Source: Rhodobacteraceae bacterium M382 (GTDB taxonomy: Bacteria; Pseudomonadota; Alphaproteobacteria; Rhodobacterales; Rhodobacteraceae). Taken from it: a DNA stretch of 64,000 bases. Below are positions 51,349 through 61,085 of the stretch, in pieces. A model generated the notes under the pieces. The model had not been told where the DNA came from. It ran no database searches and saw only the letters and a list, made by a program, of their open reading frames with translations. Position 1 is the first letter of the stretch, and every line of letters starts with the position of its first letter. The translations under genes were made by a program, and so were the position numbers. The stretch lies in contig CP081098.1 of the NCBI GenBank assembly GCA_025141015.1, positions 1,618,501 to 1,682,500 of the forward strand. The letters run 5' to 3'.

Positions 51349-52269
51349 ATGAACTCTGAAATCTCCCACGCGTTTGGGCATCCCGCTGACCGTTCTGTTG
51401 CGACAGCAGGCGATGGCCCGTTGGACCGGATCTCTTTGCGTGATCACCTGGTCGAAGTCGAGATCGGCGCATTTCAGGCCGAACGCGGCACCACCCAGCG
51501 GATCAGTTTCAATGTGGTGGTCGAGGTTACCCCGCTGCCGGATGATGTCGATGACGATGTGGATCGCATCCTGTCCTATGATCGTGTCACCGAGGCGATC
51601 GCCCATGAGTTGGCCGCCGAACGCCTGAATCTGCTGGAGACCCTGGCCGAACGGGTTGCCGATCGGATCCTGTTGGAACCGCAGGCCATCCGCGTCTTTG
51701 TGCGGATCGAAAAGCTGGACCGGGGCAATGGTGATCTGGGGGTCGAGATCGTGCGTTCCGGCGATCCAATGGGCAAAGGGGTGAACCACACCGACGTGCC
51801 GCATCCCCGGTTGATGTTTCTGTCCAATGCAGGGATCGACAGCCCGCTTCTGGGTGGTTGGATTGACCAGATGGCATCACGTGACCACCCGTTGATCCTG
51901 TGTGTCGGGGCGCATCCATTGGCGGTGCCCCATACCGGACACAAGATGACCCAACAGCGGATCGACCTGCTGGCCATCGAACAGAATGCCTGGCGGCTGG
52001 CAGCGCGGGATCCGCGGTGCGTTGTGGTTGCCACCCGGACCGAGCTGGATTGGGCGATGAAAAACGGTCAAATCTGTGTCTGGGCCCCGTCCAAGATCGT
52101 GTTGGATGCCGTCGAAGGGCCCTCGGCTGCCCCCTCCGAACCGGTGGCCCTGGCGGCCTGGTTTGCTGCGACATTCGCGGGGGACGAAATGTTGGTTGTC
52201 GATCAGGCGCTGCCCGAAAATCCGGGCGTGCCATTGCGCGCCATAGGGCTGGAGCAGGTGACACTGTGA
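51349..52269 (+). CDS. folB: Dihydroneopterin aldolase with C-terminal extension
   Basis: A 306-residue protein. Residues 25-140 are a FolB domain ('DRISLRDHLVEVEIGAFQAE', 'ILSYDRVTEAIAHELAAERL', 'NLLETLAERVADRIL'), which converts dihydroneopterin to 6-hydroxymethyl-dihydropterin. The remaining 165 residues are an extra domain of unknown function, including 'DHPLILCVGAHPLAVPH' and 'EQNAWRLAARDPRCVVVATR'. FolB alone is about 120 residues. It overlaps folP (GTGA), followed by glmM. Confidence 0.85.
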   Translation: MNSEISHAFGHPADRSVATAGDGPLDRISLRDHLVEVEIGAFQAERGTTQRISFNVVVEVTPLPDDVDDDVDRILSYDRVTEAIAHELAAERLNLLETLAERVADRILLEPQAIRVFVRIEKLDRGNGDLGVEIVRSGDPMGKGVNHTDVPHPRLMFLSNAGIDSPLLGGWIDQMASRDHPLILCVGAHPLAVPHTGHKMTQQRIDLLAIEQNAWRLAARDPRCVVVATRTELDWAMKNGQICVWAPSKIVLDAVEGPSAAPSEPVALAAWFAATFAGDEMLVVDQALPENPGVPLRAIGLEQVTL

Positions 52270-53264
52270 GCTATTTCCGCCCTCTCGTCCAATCGGGAGA
52301 GATCCGCCCCGACACCGCCGTGACACTGGCCGGGATGCCTCATTTGTGGTTCACTCATGTCGAGATCATGCAGCGAAACGCTGGCTCCGAGATTGTGACT
52401 GTTGAGGCCGTTCCTGGCGATGTCCTGGCCCGCCTGTCTGCACCACGGGAACCCATTGCCGGGCTGGATATGGGACAGGCCCAGATCATGGGGATCCTCA
52501 ATGTGACTCCCGACAGTTTTTCGGATGGTGGGCGCCACAATGACCTGACTGATGCCACTGCTGCGGCCTTGCAAATGGCACAGGACGGGGCGTCGATCAT
52601 CGACATTGGCGGCGAATCCACGCGTCCTGGAGCCGATTTTATTGAAATCCCCGACGAGATTGAGCGCACAGCCCCGGTGATCGGGGCGATCCGCGCCAAA
52701 AGCACGGTGCAGATCTCGATCGACACCCGCAAGGCTGCGGTGGGGCAGGCTGCGTTGAATGTGGGCGCGAACCTGATCAATGATGTGGCCGGGTTTACCT
52801 TTGACCCTGAATTGGGATCGGTAGCGGCCAGGGCGGGGGTGCCGGTTTGCGTCATGCATGCGCAGGGTGATCCCAAGACCATGCAGAACGACCCGCAATA
52901 CGATCATGTGGTCTTGGATGTTTATGATTTTCTCCAGGAGCGGATCGCGTATCTGGAATCCCTGGGGGTTGCCCGGACCCAGATCGTGACGGATCCGGGG
53001 ATCGGGTTTGGCAAAACGCTGGAGCACAATCTGAGCATTCTGAGAAATATTTCGTTGTTTCATGCGCTTGGCTGTCCCATTTTGCTAGGGGCTTCGCGCA
53101 AGCGGTTCATCGGAACCATCGGCAAGGCTCCGCTTGCAGATGACCGGGCACCTGGGTCCATCGCCGTAGGGCTTGCAGCCTTGGCGCAGGGGGTGCAAAT
53201 TCTGAGAGTACACGACGTTGGCGAGACAGCACAGGCAGTGCGCCTGTGGCAGGCCGCGCGATAA
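52266..53264 (+). CDS. folP: Dihydropteroate synthase
   Basis: A 332-residue TIM-barrel enzyme that joins the pterin to p-aminobenzoate, the sulfonamide target. 'IMGILNVTPDSFSDGG' (about residues 76-91) binds pyrophosphate, 'DIGGESTRPGADFIE' follows, and 'DPGIGFGKTLEHN' and 'LGASRKRFIG' are conserved. The first 70 residues are an N-terminal extension. It starts at GTG 52266, which overlaps the folB stop. The next gene glmM starts nine bases later. Confidence 0.95.
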   Translation: MSYFRPLVQSGEIRPDTAVTLAGMPHLWFTHVEIMQRNAGSEIVTVEAVPGDVLARLSAPREPIAGLDMGQAQIMGILNVTPDSFSDGGRHNDLTDATAAALQMAQDGASIIDIGGESTRPGADFIEIPDEIERTAPVIGAIRAKSTVQISIDTRKAAVGQAALNVGANLINDVAGFTFDPELGSVAARAGVPVCVMHAQGDPKTMQNDPQYDHVVLDVYDFLQERIAYLESLGVARTQIVTDPGIGFGKTLEHNLSILRNISLFHALGCPILLGASRKRFIGTIGKAPLADDRAPGSIAVGLAALAQGVQILRVHDVGETAQAVRLWQAAR

Positions 53265-53273
53265 GGGGTATTC

Positions 53274-54620
53274 ATGAGAAAATTGTTTGGAACCGATGGG
53301 GTCCGTGGAACTGCGAATACCCACCCCATGACGGCGGATATGGCTTTGCGGATCGGTGCCGCGGTCGGGCGGTATTTCCGCCGCGATGCATCGGGCGTGC
53401 ATCGGGTGGTGATTGGCAAGGACACACGGCTGTCCGGCTATATGTTCGAAAGCGCGCTGACGGCCGGGTTGACGTCGACCGGCATGAACGTGCTGTTGCT
53501 GGGGCCGGTTCCGACCCCTGCGGTGGGGTTGATGACCCGATCGATGCGGGCCGATCTGGGCGTAATGATCTCTGCCAGCCACAATCCGGCCGAAGACAAT
53601 GGGATTAAATTTTTTGGTCCCGACGGGTTCAAATTGTCGGACCAGGACGAAATTGAGCTGGAAAAGCTGATCGACAGCGGGGTCGATCTGGCACGTGCTG
53701 GACATATTGGGCGCGCCAAACGGATTGACGATGCGCGTTTCCGCTATGGTGAACGGGTCAAAAGTTCGTTGCCGCGCGGCATTCGCCTGGACGGGTTAAA
53801 GGTTGTGATTGACTGTGCCAACGGGGCCGCTCACCGCACCGCGCCGGAAATCCTGTGGGAACTGGGTGCCGAAGTGATTCCGATCGGGGTGTCGCCGGAC
53901 GGGTTGAACATCAACGCCAAATGCGGATCGACCAAACCGCGTTTGGCAACGGAAACGGTTGTGGCCCATGGGGCGCATGTCGGGATCTGTCTGGATGGCG
54001 ATGCGGATCGGGTTATCGTGATTGATGAAACTGGCACTGTTGCGGACGGGGATCAGCTGATGGCGTTGCTGGCGTCGCAATGGGCGGAAGATGATCGGTT
54101 GGCCGGAAACTCTCTGGTGGCGACGGTGATGTCCAATCTTGGGCTCGAGCGGTTCTTGAACGACAAGGGGCTGAACCTGGAACGTACGTCTGTTGGGGAC
54201 CGTTATGTGGTCGAACGGATGCGCGAGGGCGGTTTTAACCTGGGGGGCGAGCAATCCGGGCACATCGTTATGACCGATCATGCCACCACCGGGGATGGAC
54301 TGATGGCGGGGTTGCATTTCCTCGCTGCGATGGTGCAGTCGGGCAATAAGGCCAGTGAACTGGCCCAGCAATTCACTCCGGTACCACAGTTGTTGAAGAA
54401 CGTGAGGTTCTCCAATGGCCAGGCACCATTGGAACTGGATGTGGTGCAAAGCGCCATCCATCAGGCAGAGATTGCGCTGACTGGGAAAGGGCGCCTGTTG
54501 ATCCGTAAGTCGGGAACCGAACCTTTGATCCGGGTGATGGCGGAATGTGAAGATGCGTCATTGCTGAACCAAACCGTGGACAGCGTGGTGAACGCTGTGG
54601 CTGACGCCGTTTCGGGCTGA
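53274..54620 (+). CDS. glmM: Phosphoglucosamine mutase
   Basis: A 448-residue alpha-D-phosphohexomutase, which makes glucosamine-1-phosphate for UDP-GlcNAc. It begins '[19 protein letters not shown]', has the phospho-Ser loop '[19 protein letters not shown]' (Ser about 102), the metal loop '[11 protein letters not shown]', '[10 protein letters not shown]' and the C-terminal '[13 protein letters not shown]'. It is the last gene of the folB-folP-glmM operon; glmM beside folP is common in bacteria. Confidence 0.96.
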   Translation: MRKLFGTDGVRGTANTHPMTADMALRIGAAVGRYFRRDASGVHRVVIGKDTRLSGYMFESALTAGLTSTGMNVLLLGPVPTPAVGLMTRSMRADLGVMISASHNPAEDNGIKFFGPDGFKLSDQDEIELEKLIDSGVDLARAGHIGRAKRIDDARFRYGERVKSSLPRGIRLDGLKVVIDCANGAAHRTAPEILWELGAEVIPIGVSPDGLNINAKCGSTKPRLATETVVAHGAHVGICLDGDADRVIVIDETGTVADGDQLMALLASQWAEDDRLAGNSLVATVMSNLGLERFLNDKGLNLERTSVGDRYVVERMREGGFNLGGEQSGHIVMTDHATTGDGLMAGLHFLAAMVQSGNKASELAQQFTPVPQLLKNVRFSNGQAPLELDVVQSAIHQAEIALTGKGRLLIRKSGTEPLIRVMAECEDASLLNQTVDSVVNAVADAVSG

Positions 54621-54678
54621 GATCGAATGGCGCGTGTCGCTGTTGGGTCGGATCTGGCGCAGGTACCGCGGTTCGGCG

Positions 54679-55599
54679 TTATGCGCGCCGGAACAGGCGG
54701 GCCAAGGCACCAAATTGGCTGAGCGCCAAACCGATCAAGATCAGCCCCAAGGCCCAGATCAAACTGCCGGGCAGGGGTTCGTTCAGGATCAAAGCGCCCA
54801 GCAGGATCGACCACATGGGGACCTGATAATTTACCAGGCTCATAAAAACCGGTCCGGCTGTGCGCACCAGTGTGACCCGTATCAGGTTCGCGCCCGCTGT
54901 GGGCACAAGGCCCAAAAATAGGACAGCCCACAGAGTTTCAGACGAAGGCATTGGCGGAACTCCTTCCTGGATCAGTGCCGCAGGCAGAACGACAACCGCC
55001 CCGATCAACAAAAGCACGGCGGTCAAACCGACGGAGTCAACGGCCGGTAACCGCCGCATCATAACCGAACTGAGCGCATAGCATCCGGCTGCGGAAACAC
55101 AGGCCAGGCGTCCGGCGAGCTCCATGTCTGCACCGCTGGAGTGGAAGGCCTGTCCCCCGATCAACAGGGAAACGCCCCCAAACCCGATGGCGGATCCGAT
55201 GGTTCGGCGCAGGGTCAGCCGTTCACCCGGAATCAGGAAATGGGAAAGCGGCAGCACCATCAAGGCCACGGACGCCATCGAAACGCCTGCAAATCCGGAC
55301 GTTACATACTGTTGCCCCCAGCTGAGCAAGATGAACGGAAGAGCCGAGCTGAGCAATCCGATGACCCATAGCGAAATCTTTTGCGATGTACGCAAGGGTT
55401 CCGCAAACAGCCGCCCTCCGCGCCATTGCCAGAATGCACAGGTCAGCACCGCAGCAAAAACAATCCGGCAGGCAGCAACCCAGAATGGAGGCAGCCCCCT
55501 CAGCGCGATTTCGATGACCAAAAATGTTCCTCCCCAGGTCACACCCAGGATCAACAACATGATCCAGCTTTTGGATGTGATTTCGGGCGTTTGGGACAT
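54679..55599 (-). CDS. EamA/DMT-family exporter
   Basis: A 306-residue membrane protein with ten hydrophobic segments in two EamA repeats. It starts 'MSQTPEITSKSWIMLLILGVT', with 'WGGTFLVIEIALRGLPPFWV' and, in the second repeat, 'PTAGANLIRVTLVRTAGPVF' and 'LVNYQVPMWSILLGALILNE'. Such proteins export metabolites or amino acids. The start at 55599 agrees with the family; the frame is open further upstream but the extra residues are not transporter-like. Substrate unknown. It is divergent from the small secreted-protein gene. Confidence 0.88.
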   Translation of the reverse strand: MSQTPEITSKSWIMLLILGVTWGGTFLVIEIALRGLPPFWVAACRIVFAAVLTCAFWQWRGGRLFAEPLRTSQKISLWVIGLLSSALPFILLSWGQQYVTSGFAGVSMASVALMVLPLSHFLIPGERLTLRRTIGSAIGFGGVSLLIGGQAFHSSGADMELAGRLACVSAAGCYALSSVMMRRLPAVDSVGLTAVLLLIGAVVVLPAALIQEGVPPMPSSETLWAVLFLGLVPTAGANLIRVTLVRTAGPVFMSLVNYQVPMWSILLGALILNEPLPGSLIWALGLILIGLALSQFGALARLFRRA

Positions 55600-55756
55600 C
55601 GGGTTTCCAACCTGTTCGGGGCCTACTGCTTGGCTGACCTTTTGGGGGTGGTCAATGGAGATCACGTTGCTGTCTGGCGACGAGCGGGAAAACCTTGCGG
55701 CATCTGGTTGGGCTGGATAGTTTTCAGAACCGGATTGAATGGAAAAGGTTTGATAG

Positions 55757-56260
55757 ATGAAAATTTCAAAACTGGTTTTGGCCACAATGTGCACGTTGGG
55801 TGTTTCGGCTGGCGCGTGTCTGGCAGAGATGCAGGTCGCGCTGAAAGGCGGCTGGAATGGCAAGACGATTCCTGCGGGTCAGCATTGTGGATTTCAGGGC
55901 GGCAAGGGAATGAGCCCGCCGATGAGCGTCAGCAACCTGCCCGGAGGAACGGTCTGGGTCTATATTGAATTCAACGATCGGGATTACCGCCCATTGTCGC
56001 GCAAGGGCGGGCATGGGGTGATCGGTTACCCCGCCAAAGGATCCAAGGCCAATGTGGTGTCCGTGCCTGAAAAAAGCGAGAATCTGCCCGGCGGAGCCAA
56101 GGTGATCAAACCCGCACGGTCCAGTGGCAAATACGCATCCAAAGGATATTTGGCACCCTGTTCCGGGGGCAAGGGCAACCGATATTTTGCAGACGTCAAA
56201 GCGATATCAGCCCAGGGAAAGGTACTGGAGAGGGCCCAGATCGAACTGGGGCGGTATTGA
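55757..56260 (+). CDS. Small secreted protein of unknown family
   Basis: A 167-residue exported protein. The signal peptide is MKISKLVLATMCTLGVSAGACLA (cleavage about residue 23). The mature part is Gly/Lys-rich and probably beta: 'PAGQHCGFQGGKGMSPPM', 'GGTVWVYIEFNDRDYRPLSR', 'KGYLAPCSGGKGNRYFADV'. Two Cys residues remain after processing and may pair. I do not recognise the family; 'vulnerable' alternatives such as a Raf-inhibitor-like fold are guesses. It is followed by the ilvC terminator on the other strand. Confidence 0.7.
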   Translation: MKISKLVLATMCTLGVSAGACLAEMQVALKGGWNGKTIPAGQHCGFQGGKGMSPPMSVSNLPGGTVWVYIEFNDRDYRPLSRKGGHGVIGYPAKGSKANVVSVPEKSENLPGGAKVIKPARSSGKYASKGYLAPCSGGKGNRYFADVKAISAQGKVLERAQIELGRY

Positions 56261-56267
56261 CGCCGAA

Positions 56268-56296
56268 CAAAAAAGAGCGCCCCAGACGGGGCGCTC
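56268..56296 (-). terminator. Intrinsic terminator of ilvC
   Basis: On the minus strand GAGCGCCCC-GTCT-GGGGCGCTC (56296 to 56275) is followed by TTTT, then GTT. It lies 31 bases beyond the ilvC stop codon. Confidence 0.88.
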
Positions 56297-56326
56297 CGAG
56301 ATAGGCGAACTAGTCCTGTGTGAGGC

Positions 56327-57352
<1,026 letters not shown>

Positions 57353-57411
57353 TCACGTCCCTTTGTTTGTGTCTGGCGGCGATCATAGGGTGTGTTTCGG
57401 GGAAATCGACC

Positions 57412-57473
57412 TGAATTCCGCATGAATATTCTGAATTTTGTGACATTTTCATTCGCTAAAATTTAATATAGCG
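57412..57473. promoter_or_regulatory. Candidate Lrp-type sites between ilvC and the Lrp pair
   Basis: TGAAT boxes start at 57412, 57423 and 57432 (spacing 11 and 9 bases, about one helical turn), and CGCTA-N10-TAGCG forms a dyad at 57454-57473 overlapping the first bases of the Lrp gene. Such phased boxes fit cooperative Lrp/AsnC binding and suggest autoregulation plus control of ilvC. Confidence 0.5.
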
Positions 57474-57481
57474 TGAATTTC

Positions 57482-57937
57482 ATGCTGGATGATCTCGACA
57501 GACGAATTCTGCGCCACATGCAGGCGGACCCGACACTCTCGTCGCCTGACATGGCGGACCGTCTGGGGCTGACGGTTTCCCGCCTGTCCCGCCGATTGGA
57601 CAAGCTGTCCGAAACAGGTGTCTTGCGGGGGCAGCGCGCGGTGATCAACTGGCAGGCGCTGGGATATGCGGTCGAGGTATCGTTGCGGGTGACGCTGGAC
57701 AAGACCCAGACCCGGGCCTTTGACGACTTTATCATAGCAGCGCGTGATATTGCCGAAGTGATAGAGATCCAGACCTTTCTGGGGCGTGTCGATGTGCGGC
57801 TGTCGGTGATCGCGCGCGATATGGCACATTACCAACAGGTCTATCGTACCCGCATCCTGACGCTGCCCCATATTGCGGATATCGAAGCGTTGATGTTGGT
57901 CAGCCGTGTGAAATCCGACGAAAGCCTGCCTCTATGA
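57482..57937 (+). CDS. Lrp/AsnC-family regulator (first of a pair)
   Basis: A 151-residue Lrp-type regulator. It starts 'MLDDLDRRILRHMQADPTLS', with the helix-turn-helix at 'PDMADRLGLTVSRLSRRLDK' (about residues 22-41) and a C-terminal RAM (effector-binding) domain. ATG 57482 is used; a GTG at 57473 lies in the presumed operator. Its TGA overlaps the start of a second Lrp gene, so the two are coupled and may form a heteromer. Divergent from ilvC, so BCAA control is a fair inference. Confidence 0.88.
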   Translation: MLDDLDRRILRHMQADPTLSSPDMADRLGLTVSRLSRRLDKLSETGVLRGQRAVINWQALGYAVEVSLRVTLDKTQTRAFDDFIIAARDIAEVIEIQTFLGRVDVRLSVIARDMAHYQQVYRTRILTLPHIADIEALMLVSRVKSDESLPL

Positions 57938-58392
57938 TGGACCTGGACGACATCGACCACGCCCTGTTGCGGGCCTTGGCACAGGATGCCAAGCAATCTG
58001 CAGGCGCTTTGGGGCGTCGGTATGGGCTCAGCCAGCCCGCAACCTGGCGACGGATTCGCAGGTTGACCGAGGCCGGGATTATTGCCGGACGCAGGCTGGA
58101 TCTGGACCGGGAGAAGCTGGGGTTTGGCGTGACCGTCTTTCTGGGGATCAAGCTCGCCACCAAGGGTCGGGTGAGTCTCGAAGATTTTGAACGCGCGGTG
58201 TCTGCCATCCCCGAGGTGCAGACGGTGGAACATGTGTTGGGCATGTACGACTACCGCCTGCGCGTCACTGCCCGCGATATCGCCGATTTCGAACGGGTTC
58301 TGCGGCGCAGGGTCATGACATTGCCCGGGGTCGGGGATGTGGAGGCGAATGTGCTGCTCTCCGAAGAACGTCGCCCAGGCCCTTTGGGATAA
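57934..58392 (+). CDS. Lrp/AsnC-family regulator (second of a pair)
   Basis: A 152-residue Lrp-type regulator: 'MDLDDIDHALLRALAQDAKQ', a helix-turn-helix in 'GALGRRYGLSQPATWRRIRR', and a RAM domain with 'TVEHVLGMYDYRLRVTARDI'. It overlaps the first Lrp gene by four bases. Its sequence is clearly different from the first, so they are paralogues with separate ligands or a hetero-oligomer. An inverted repeat lies 25 bases after the stop. Confidence 0.88.
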   Translation: MMDLDDIDHALLRALAQDAKQSAGALGRRYGLSQPATWRRIRRLTEAGIIAGRRLDLDREKLGFGVTVFLGIKLATKGRVSLEDFERAVSAIPEVQTVEHVLGMYDYRLRVTARDIADFERVLRRRVMTLPGVGDVEANVLLSEERRPGPLG

Positions 58393-58416
58393 CCTCTGTC
58401 AGGCACCGGCGGAAAC

Positions 58417-58451
58417 CTTTTGCGCCGATGCGAAACGATTTGGCGCAAAAG
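58417..58451. promoter_or_regulatory. Long inverted repeat upstream of the class V aminotransferase gene
   Basis: CTTTTGCGCC (58417-58426) and GGCGCAAAAG (58442-58451) are perfect 10-bp inverted arms around 15 bases. It lies 159 bases before the aminotransferase start and 25 after the Lrp stop, so it could be an operator or a terminator without a T run. Confidence 0.4.
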
Positions 58452-58609
58452 ACGCATAACCTTGTCGTCTATGGGCTGTCTTTTGATAGGGTGCCTCGCC
58501 AGTATCCCGAATTGAACAGGCCCGGGTACGGCCTACATGCAAAAGTAGACTTTGCCAATATGGTCGCGGAGCGCTAGCCGTTTGGCAGAAGAAAAACAGG
58601 GAGAGCCAG

Positions 58610-59734
58610 ATGGCACTTTTGAACACGGTGGACCCGACAGGGTTGGATGAATTCTCGGTGGTTTTCACTGACCGGTCACTGAACCACATGTCCAAGACCT
58701 TTCAACAGGTTATGCTGGACATTGATGCCATGCTGAAAGAGGTGTATAACGCCAAGGCCACAGCCGTGATCCCCGGTGGTGGGACCTACGCGATGGAGGC
58801 CGTCGCCCGTCAATTCGCGCGCGGTGCCAATGCGCTGGTGGTGCGCAACGGGTGGTTTTCCTATCGCTGGAGCCAGATTTTCGAATCCGGTGGGCTAACG
58901 GCCTCGGCCACGGTGATGAAGGCGCGCCAGACCGGCAATTCGACCCCATCACCGTTCACGCCTGCACCGATTGACGAAGTCGTTGCGGCGATCCGTGAGC
59001 AGAAACCAGACGTGGTGTTTGCGCCGCATGTGGAAACCGCTGCCGGCGTGATCCTGCCCGACGACTATGTGACCGCGATGGCGTCGGCCGCCCACGACGT
59101 TGGCGCGTTGATGGTGCTGGACTGTATCGCCAGCGGGTGTGCCTGGATCGACATGGAAGCCACTGGTGTCGATATCTTGATCTCGGCCCCGCAAAAAGGC
59201 TGGAGCGCATCGCCCTGCGCGGGTTTGGTGATGTTCTCCGATCGCGCGCTTGCGCGGCTCGAGGAAACCACCTCGGACAGCTTCGCGATCAACCTGAAAC
59301 AGTGGCGCACGATCATGAAGGCCTATGAGGACGGTGGCCACGCCTATCATGCCACCATGCCGACGGATGCGCTGCGCGACTTCCGCGATACCATGTTGGA
59401 AACTCGCGAATATGGGTTCACTAAACTGCGTGATGCGCAATGGGCCTTGGGCAATGGCGTGCGGGCGATGTTGGCGGACAAGGGCGTGACCTCGGTCGCG
59501 GCCGATGGGTTTGGCGCGCCGGGTGTGGTGGTCAGCTATACCGGCGATCCCGAAATCCAGAACGGCAAGAAATTTGGTGCTTTGGGTATGCAGATCGCTG
59601 CGGGCGTGCCGCTGCAATGCGACGAACCTGCGGATTTTCGTACCTTCCGCCTCGGGCTGTTCGGGCTCGACAAACTCTATGATGTCGATGCCACGATCGC
59701 GCGTCTGCAGTGGGCGATTGATCAGGTTCTCTGA
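58610..59734 (+). CDS. Class V PLP-dependent aminotransferase
   Basis: A 374-residue class V aminotransferase (serine-pyruvate/alanine-glyoxylate type). 'IPGGGTYAMEAVARQFARG' (about residues 55-73) binds PLP phosphate, 'LMVLDCIASGCAWIDMEATG' contains the cofactor Asp (about 168), and 'ILISAPQKGWSASP' carries the PLP Lys (about 198). GGGAGAGCCAG precedes the ATG. The preceding Lrp pair may control it. A terminator follows at 59776. Confidence 0.88.
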   Translation: MALLNTVDPTGLDEFSVVFTDRSLNHMSKTFQQVMLDIDAMLKEVYNAKATAVIPGGGTYAMEAVARQFARGANALVVRNGWFSYRWSQIFESGGLTASATVMKARQTGNSTPSPFTPAPIDEVVAAIREQKPDVVFAPHVETAAGVILPDDYVTAMASAAHDVGALMVLDCIASGCAWIDMEATGVDILISAPQKGWSASPCAGLVMFSDRALARLEETTSDSFAINLKQWRTIMKAYEDGGHAYHATMPTDALRDFRDTMLETREYGFTKLRDAQWALGNGVRAMLADKGVTSVAADGFGAPGVVVSYTGDPEIQNGKKFGALGMQIAAGVPLQCDEPADFRTFRLGLFGLDKLYDVDATIARLQWAIDQVL

Positions 59735-59775
59735 TCTGCGGCTTCTTTCTGGTGAAAAATACCTCCGCCGGAGGC

Positions 59776-59806
59776 ACCGGCTTTCCCATCGGGAAAGCCG
59801 GTTTTC
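59776..59806 (+). terminator. Intrinsic terminator after the class V aminotransferase gene
   Basis: ACCGGCTTTCCC (59776-59787) pairs perfectly with GGGAAAGCCGGT (59791-59802), loop ATC, followed by TTTC. It lies between convergent genes and reaches the end of the ubiH-like gene. Confidence 0.85.
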
Positions 59807-61006
59807 TTACGTCACGCCCAGACCCATCTGCATCAATGTCTTGCGCACCGGGGCCAATGAATACAGCGCGTTCAATCCCATGGCACGGGCATCCCGCAAG
59901 GGCTGCGCTTCCAGCATGGATGTGCGGTTCAGAAGGTCGATCCCCTTGACCCGCAACTGGATCTCATTGTGTCTGGCTTTGTGATACGCCTCTAACATCT
60001 GCACGTCCCCCAAACCTTCGGGGCGGTCTTGTGCCAGCTTCAAGAGTGTTCGCAGATCGCCCAGCGACATGTTCAACCCCTGCGCCCCGATCGGAGGCAC
60101 CACATGTGCAGCCTCCGCCATCAGGGCCAGTCGCTCGCCGTTTAACCGGTCCGCCGACTGACTGATGATCGGCCAGATGGTCCGACGGGATGCCAGCTTC
60201 AGATCGCCGAACAGGCCACAGCTGCGTTCGGTCATCGCGGCCTCAAAGTCTGCGACCTCCAGATCAAACAGCTCCTGAGCACGCGGTCCCCGCTCCATCC
60301 AGACAATCGCCGAAGACGGCTGACCCTGATAATCGGGGAGCGGAACCAAAGTGAAGGGCCCGCCCGAGCGGTGAATTTCGGTCGATACATTCTGATGCGC
60401 AATCGGGTGCGTGCTGGCAAAGGCCAGTGCCTTTTGCCCATAACGGGTGGTTTTGACAGTGATCCCGGCCGCCTCCCGCATGGGAGAGCCGCGCCCGTCA
60501 CAGGCCACCACAAGCTTGCAGGTGACTCGGTTGCCGTCGCTCAGCCCGACGCGGGCCTGCGCGGTGCGGGTAAACAGCGAACGAGTGCCGATGCCGGGGC
60601 GAAATTCGACATTGGGCAGGTCTGCCAGACGTGCGACCATCTCGCGTCGCAACAGCCAGTTGGGCAGGTTCCATCCAAATGGCTGGTCCGAAATGTCGGC
60701 GGCGTTGAAATCCTTGATCACGCGGGGGGCGGGTGTATCGCCACCCGCATCCACAATCCGCATGACCTGGAGCGGGGCTGCGTGGTCCTTCAGCCGGGCC
60801 CACAGGCCGCAGTCTTCCAGCAATGCCTTGGCTGGCTGCAAAAACGCAGTGGTTCGCATGTCCGATCCGGCCACGTCGCGTTCGGTGACGGGCGCTGTGG
60901 GATCCACACAGACCACGGTAAAGCCGGCCGCGCCAAAGGCCGCTGCCGCTGTCAGCCCGGCAATTCCGCCGCCGGAAACCAGTATGTCACATGTTGTGTC
61001 GGCCAT
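59807..61006 (-). CDS. UbiH/UbiF-family FAD-dependent hydroxylase (ubiquinone biosynthesis)
   Basis: A 399-residue flavoprotein monooxygenase. 'ILVSGGGIAGLTAAAAFGAA' (about residues 8-27) binds the ADP part of FAD, 'LVVACDGRGSPMREAAGI' (about 165-182) is the DG motif, and 'IGAQGLNMSLGDLRTLL' (about 309-325) is the second FAD motif. The family adds hydroxyl groups to the ubiquinone ring. The exact position (UbiH, UbiF, UbiL or UbiM) cannot be told by eye. Confidence 0.88.
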   Translation of the reverse strand: MADTTCDILVSGGGIAGLTAAAAFGAAGFTVVCVDPTAPVTERDVAGSDMRTTAFLQPAKALLEDCGLWARLKDHAAPLQVMRIVDAGGDTPAPRVIKDFNAADISDQPFGWNLPNWLLRREMVARLADLPNVEFRPGIGTRSLFTRTAQARVGLSDGNRVTCKLVVACDGRGSPMREAAGITVKTTRYGQKALAFASTHPIAHQNVSTEIHRSGGPFTLVPLPDYQGQPSSAIVWMERGPRAQELFDLEVADFEAAMTERSCGLFGDLKLASRRTIWPIISQSADRLNGERLALMAEAAHVVPPIGAQGLNMSLGDLRTLLKLAQDRPEGLGDVQMLEAYHKARHNEIQLRVKGIDLLNRTSMLEAQPLRDARAMGLNALYSLAPVRKTLMQMGLGVT

Positions 61007-61085
61007 GATCTGTGCCCTTTTTGCCCTTGTGATTGATCTAGGCCTCTGAACCGGGGAATGGCAAGTGACATCCGGTCACGGGGGC

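Noticed and set aside
57482-58392. The two Lrp-like proteins as siroheme decarboxylase subunits (NirD/NirL or AhbA/AhbB type)
   Set aside because: Both keep an ordinary helix-turn-helix and RAM domain, the neighbour is ilvC, and no heme or denitrification genes are close.
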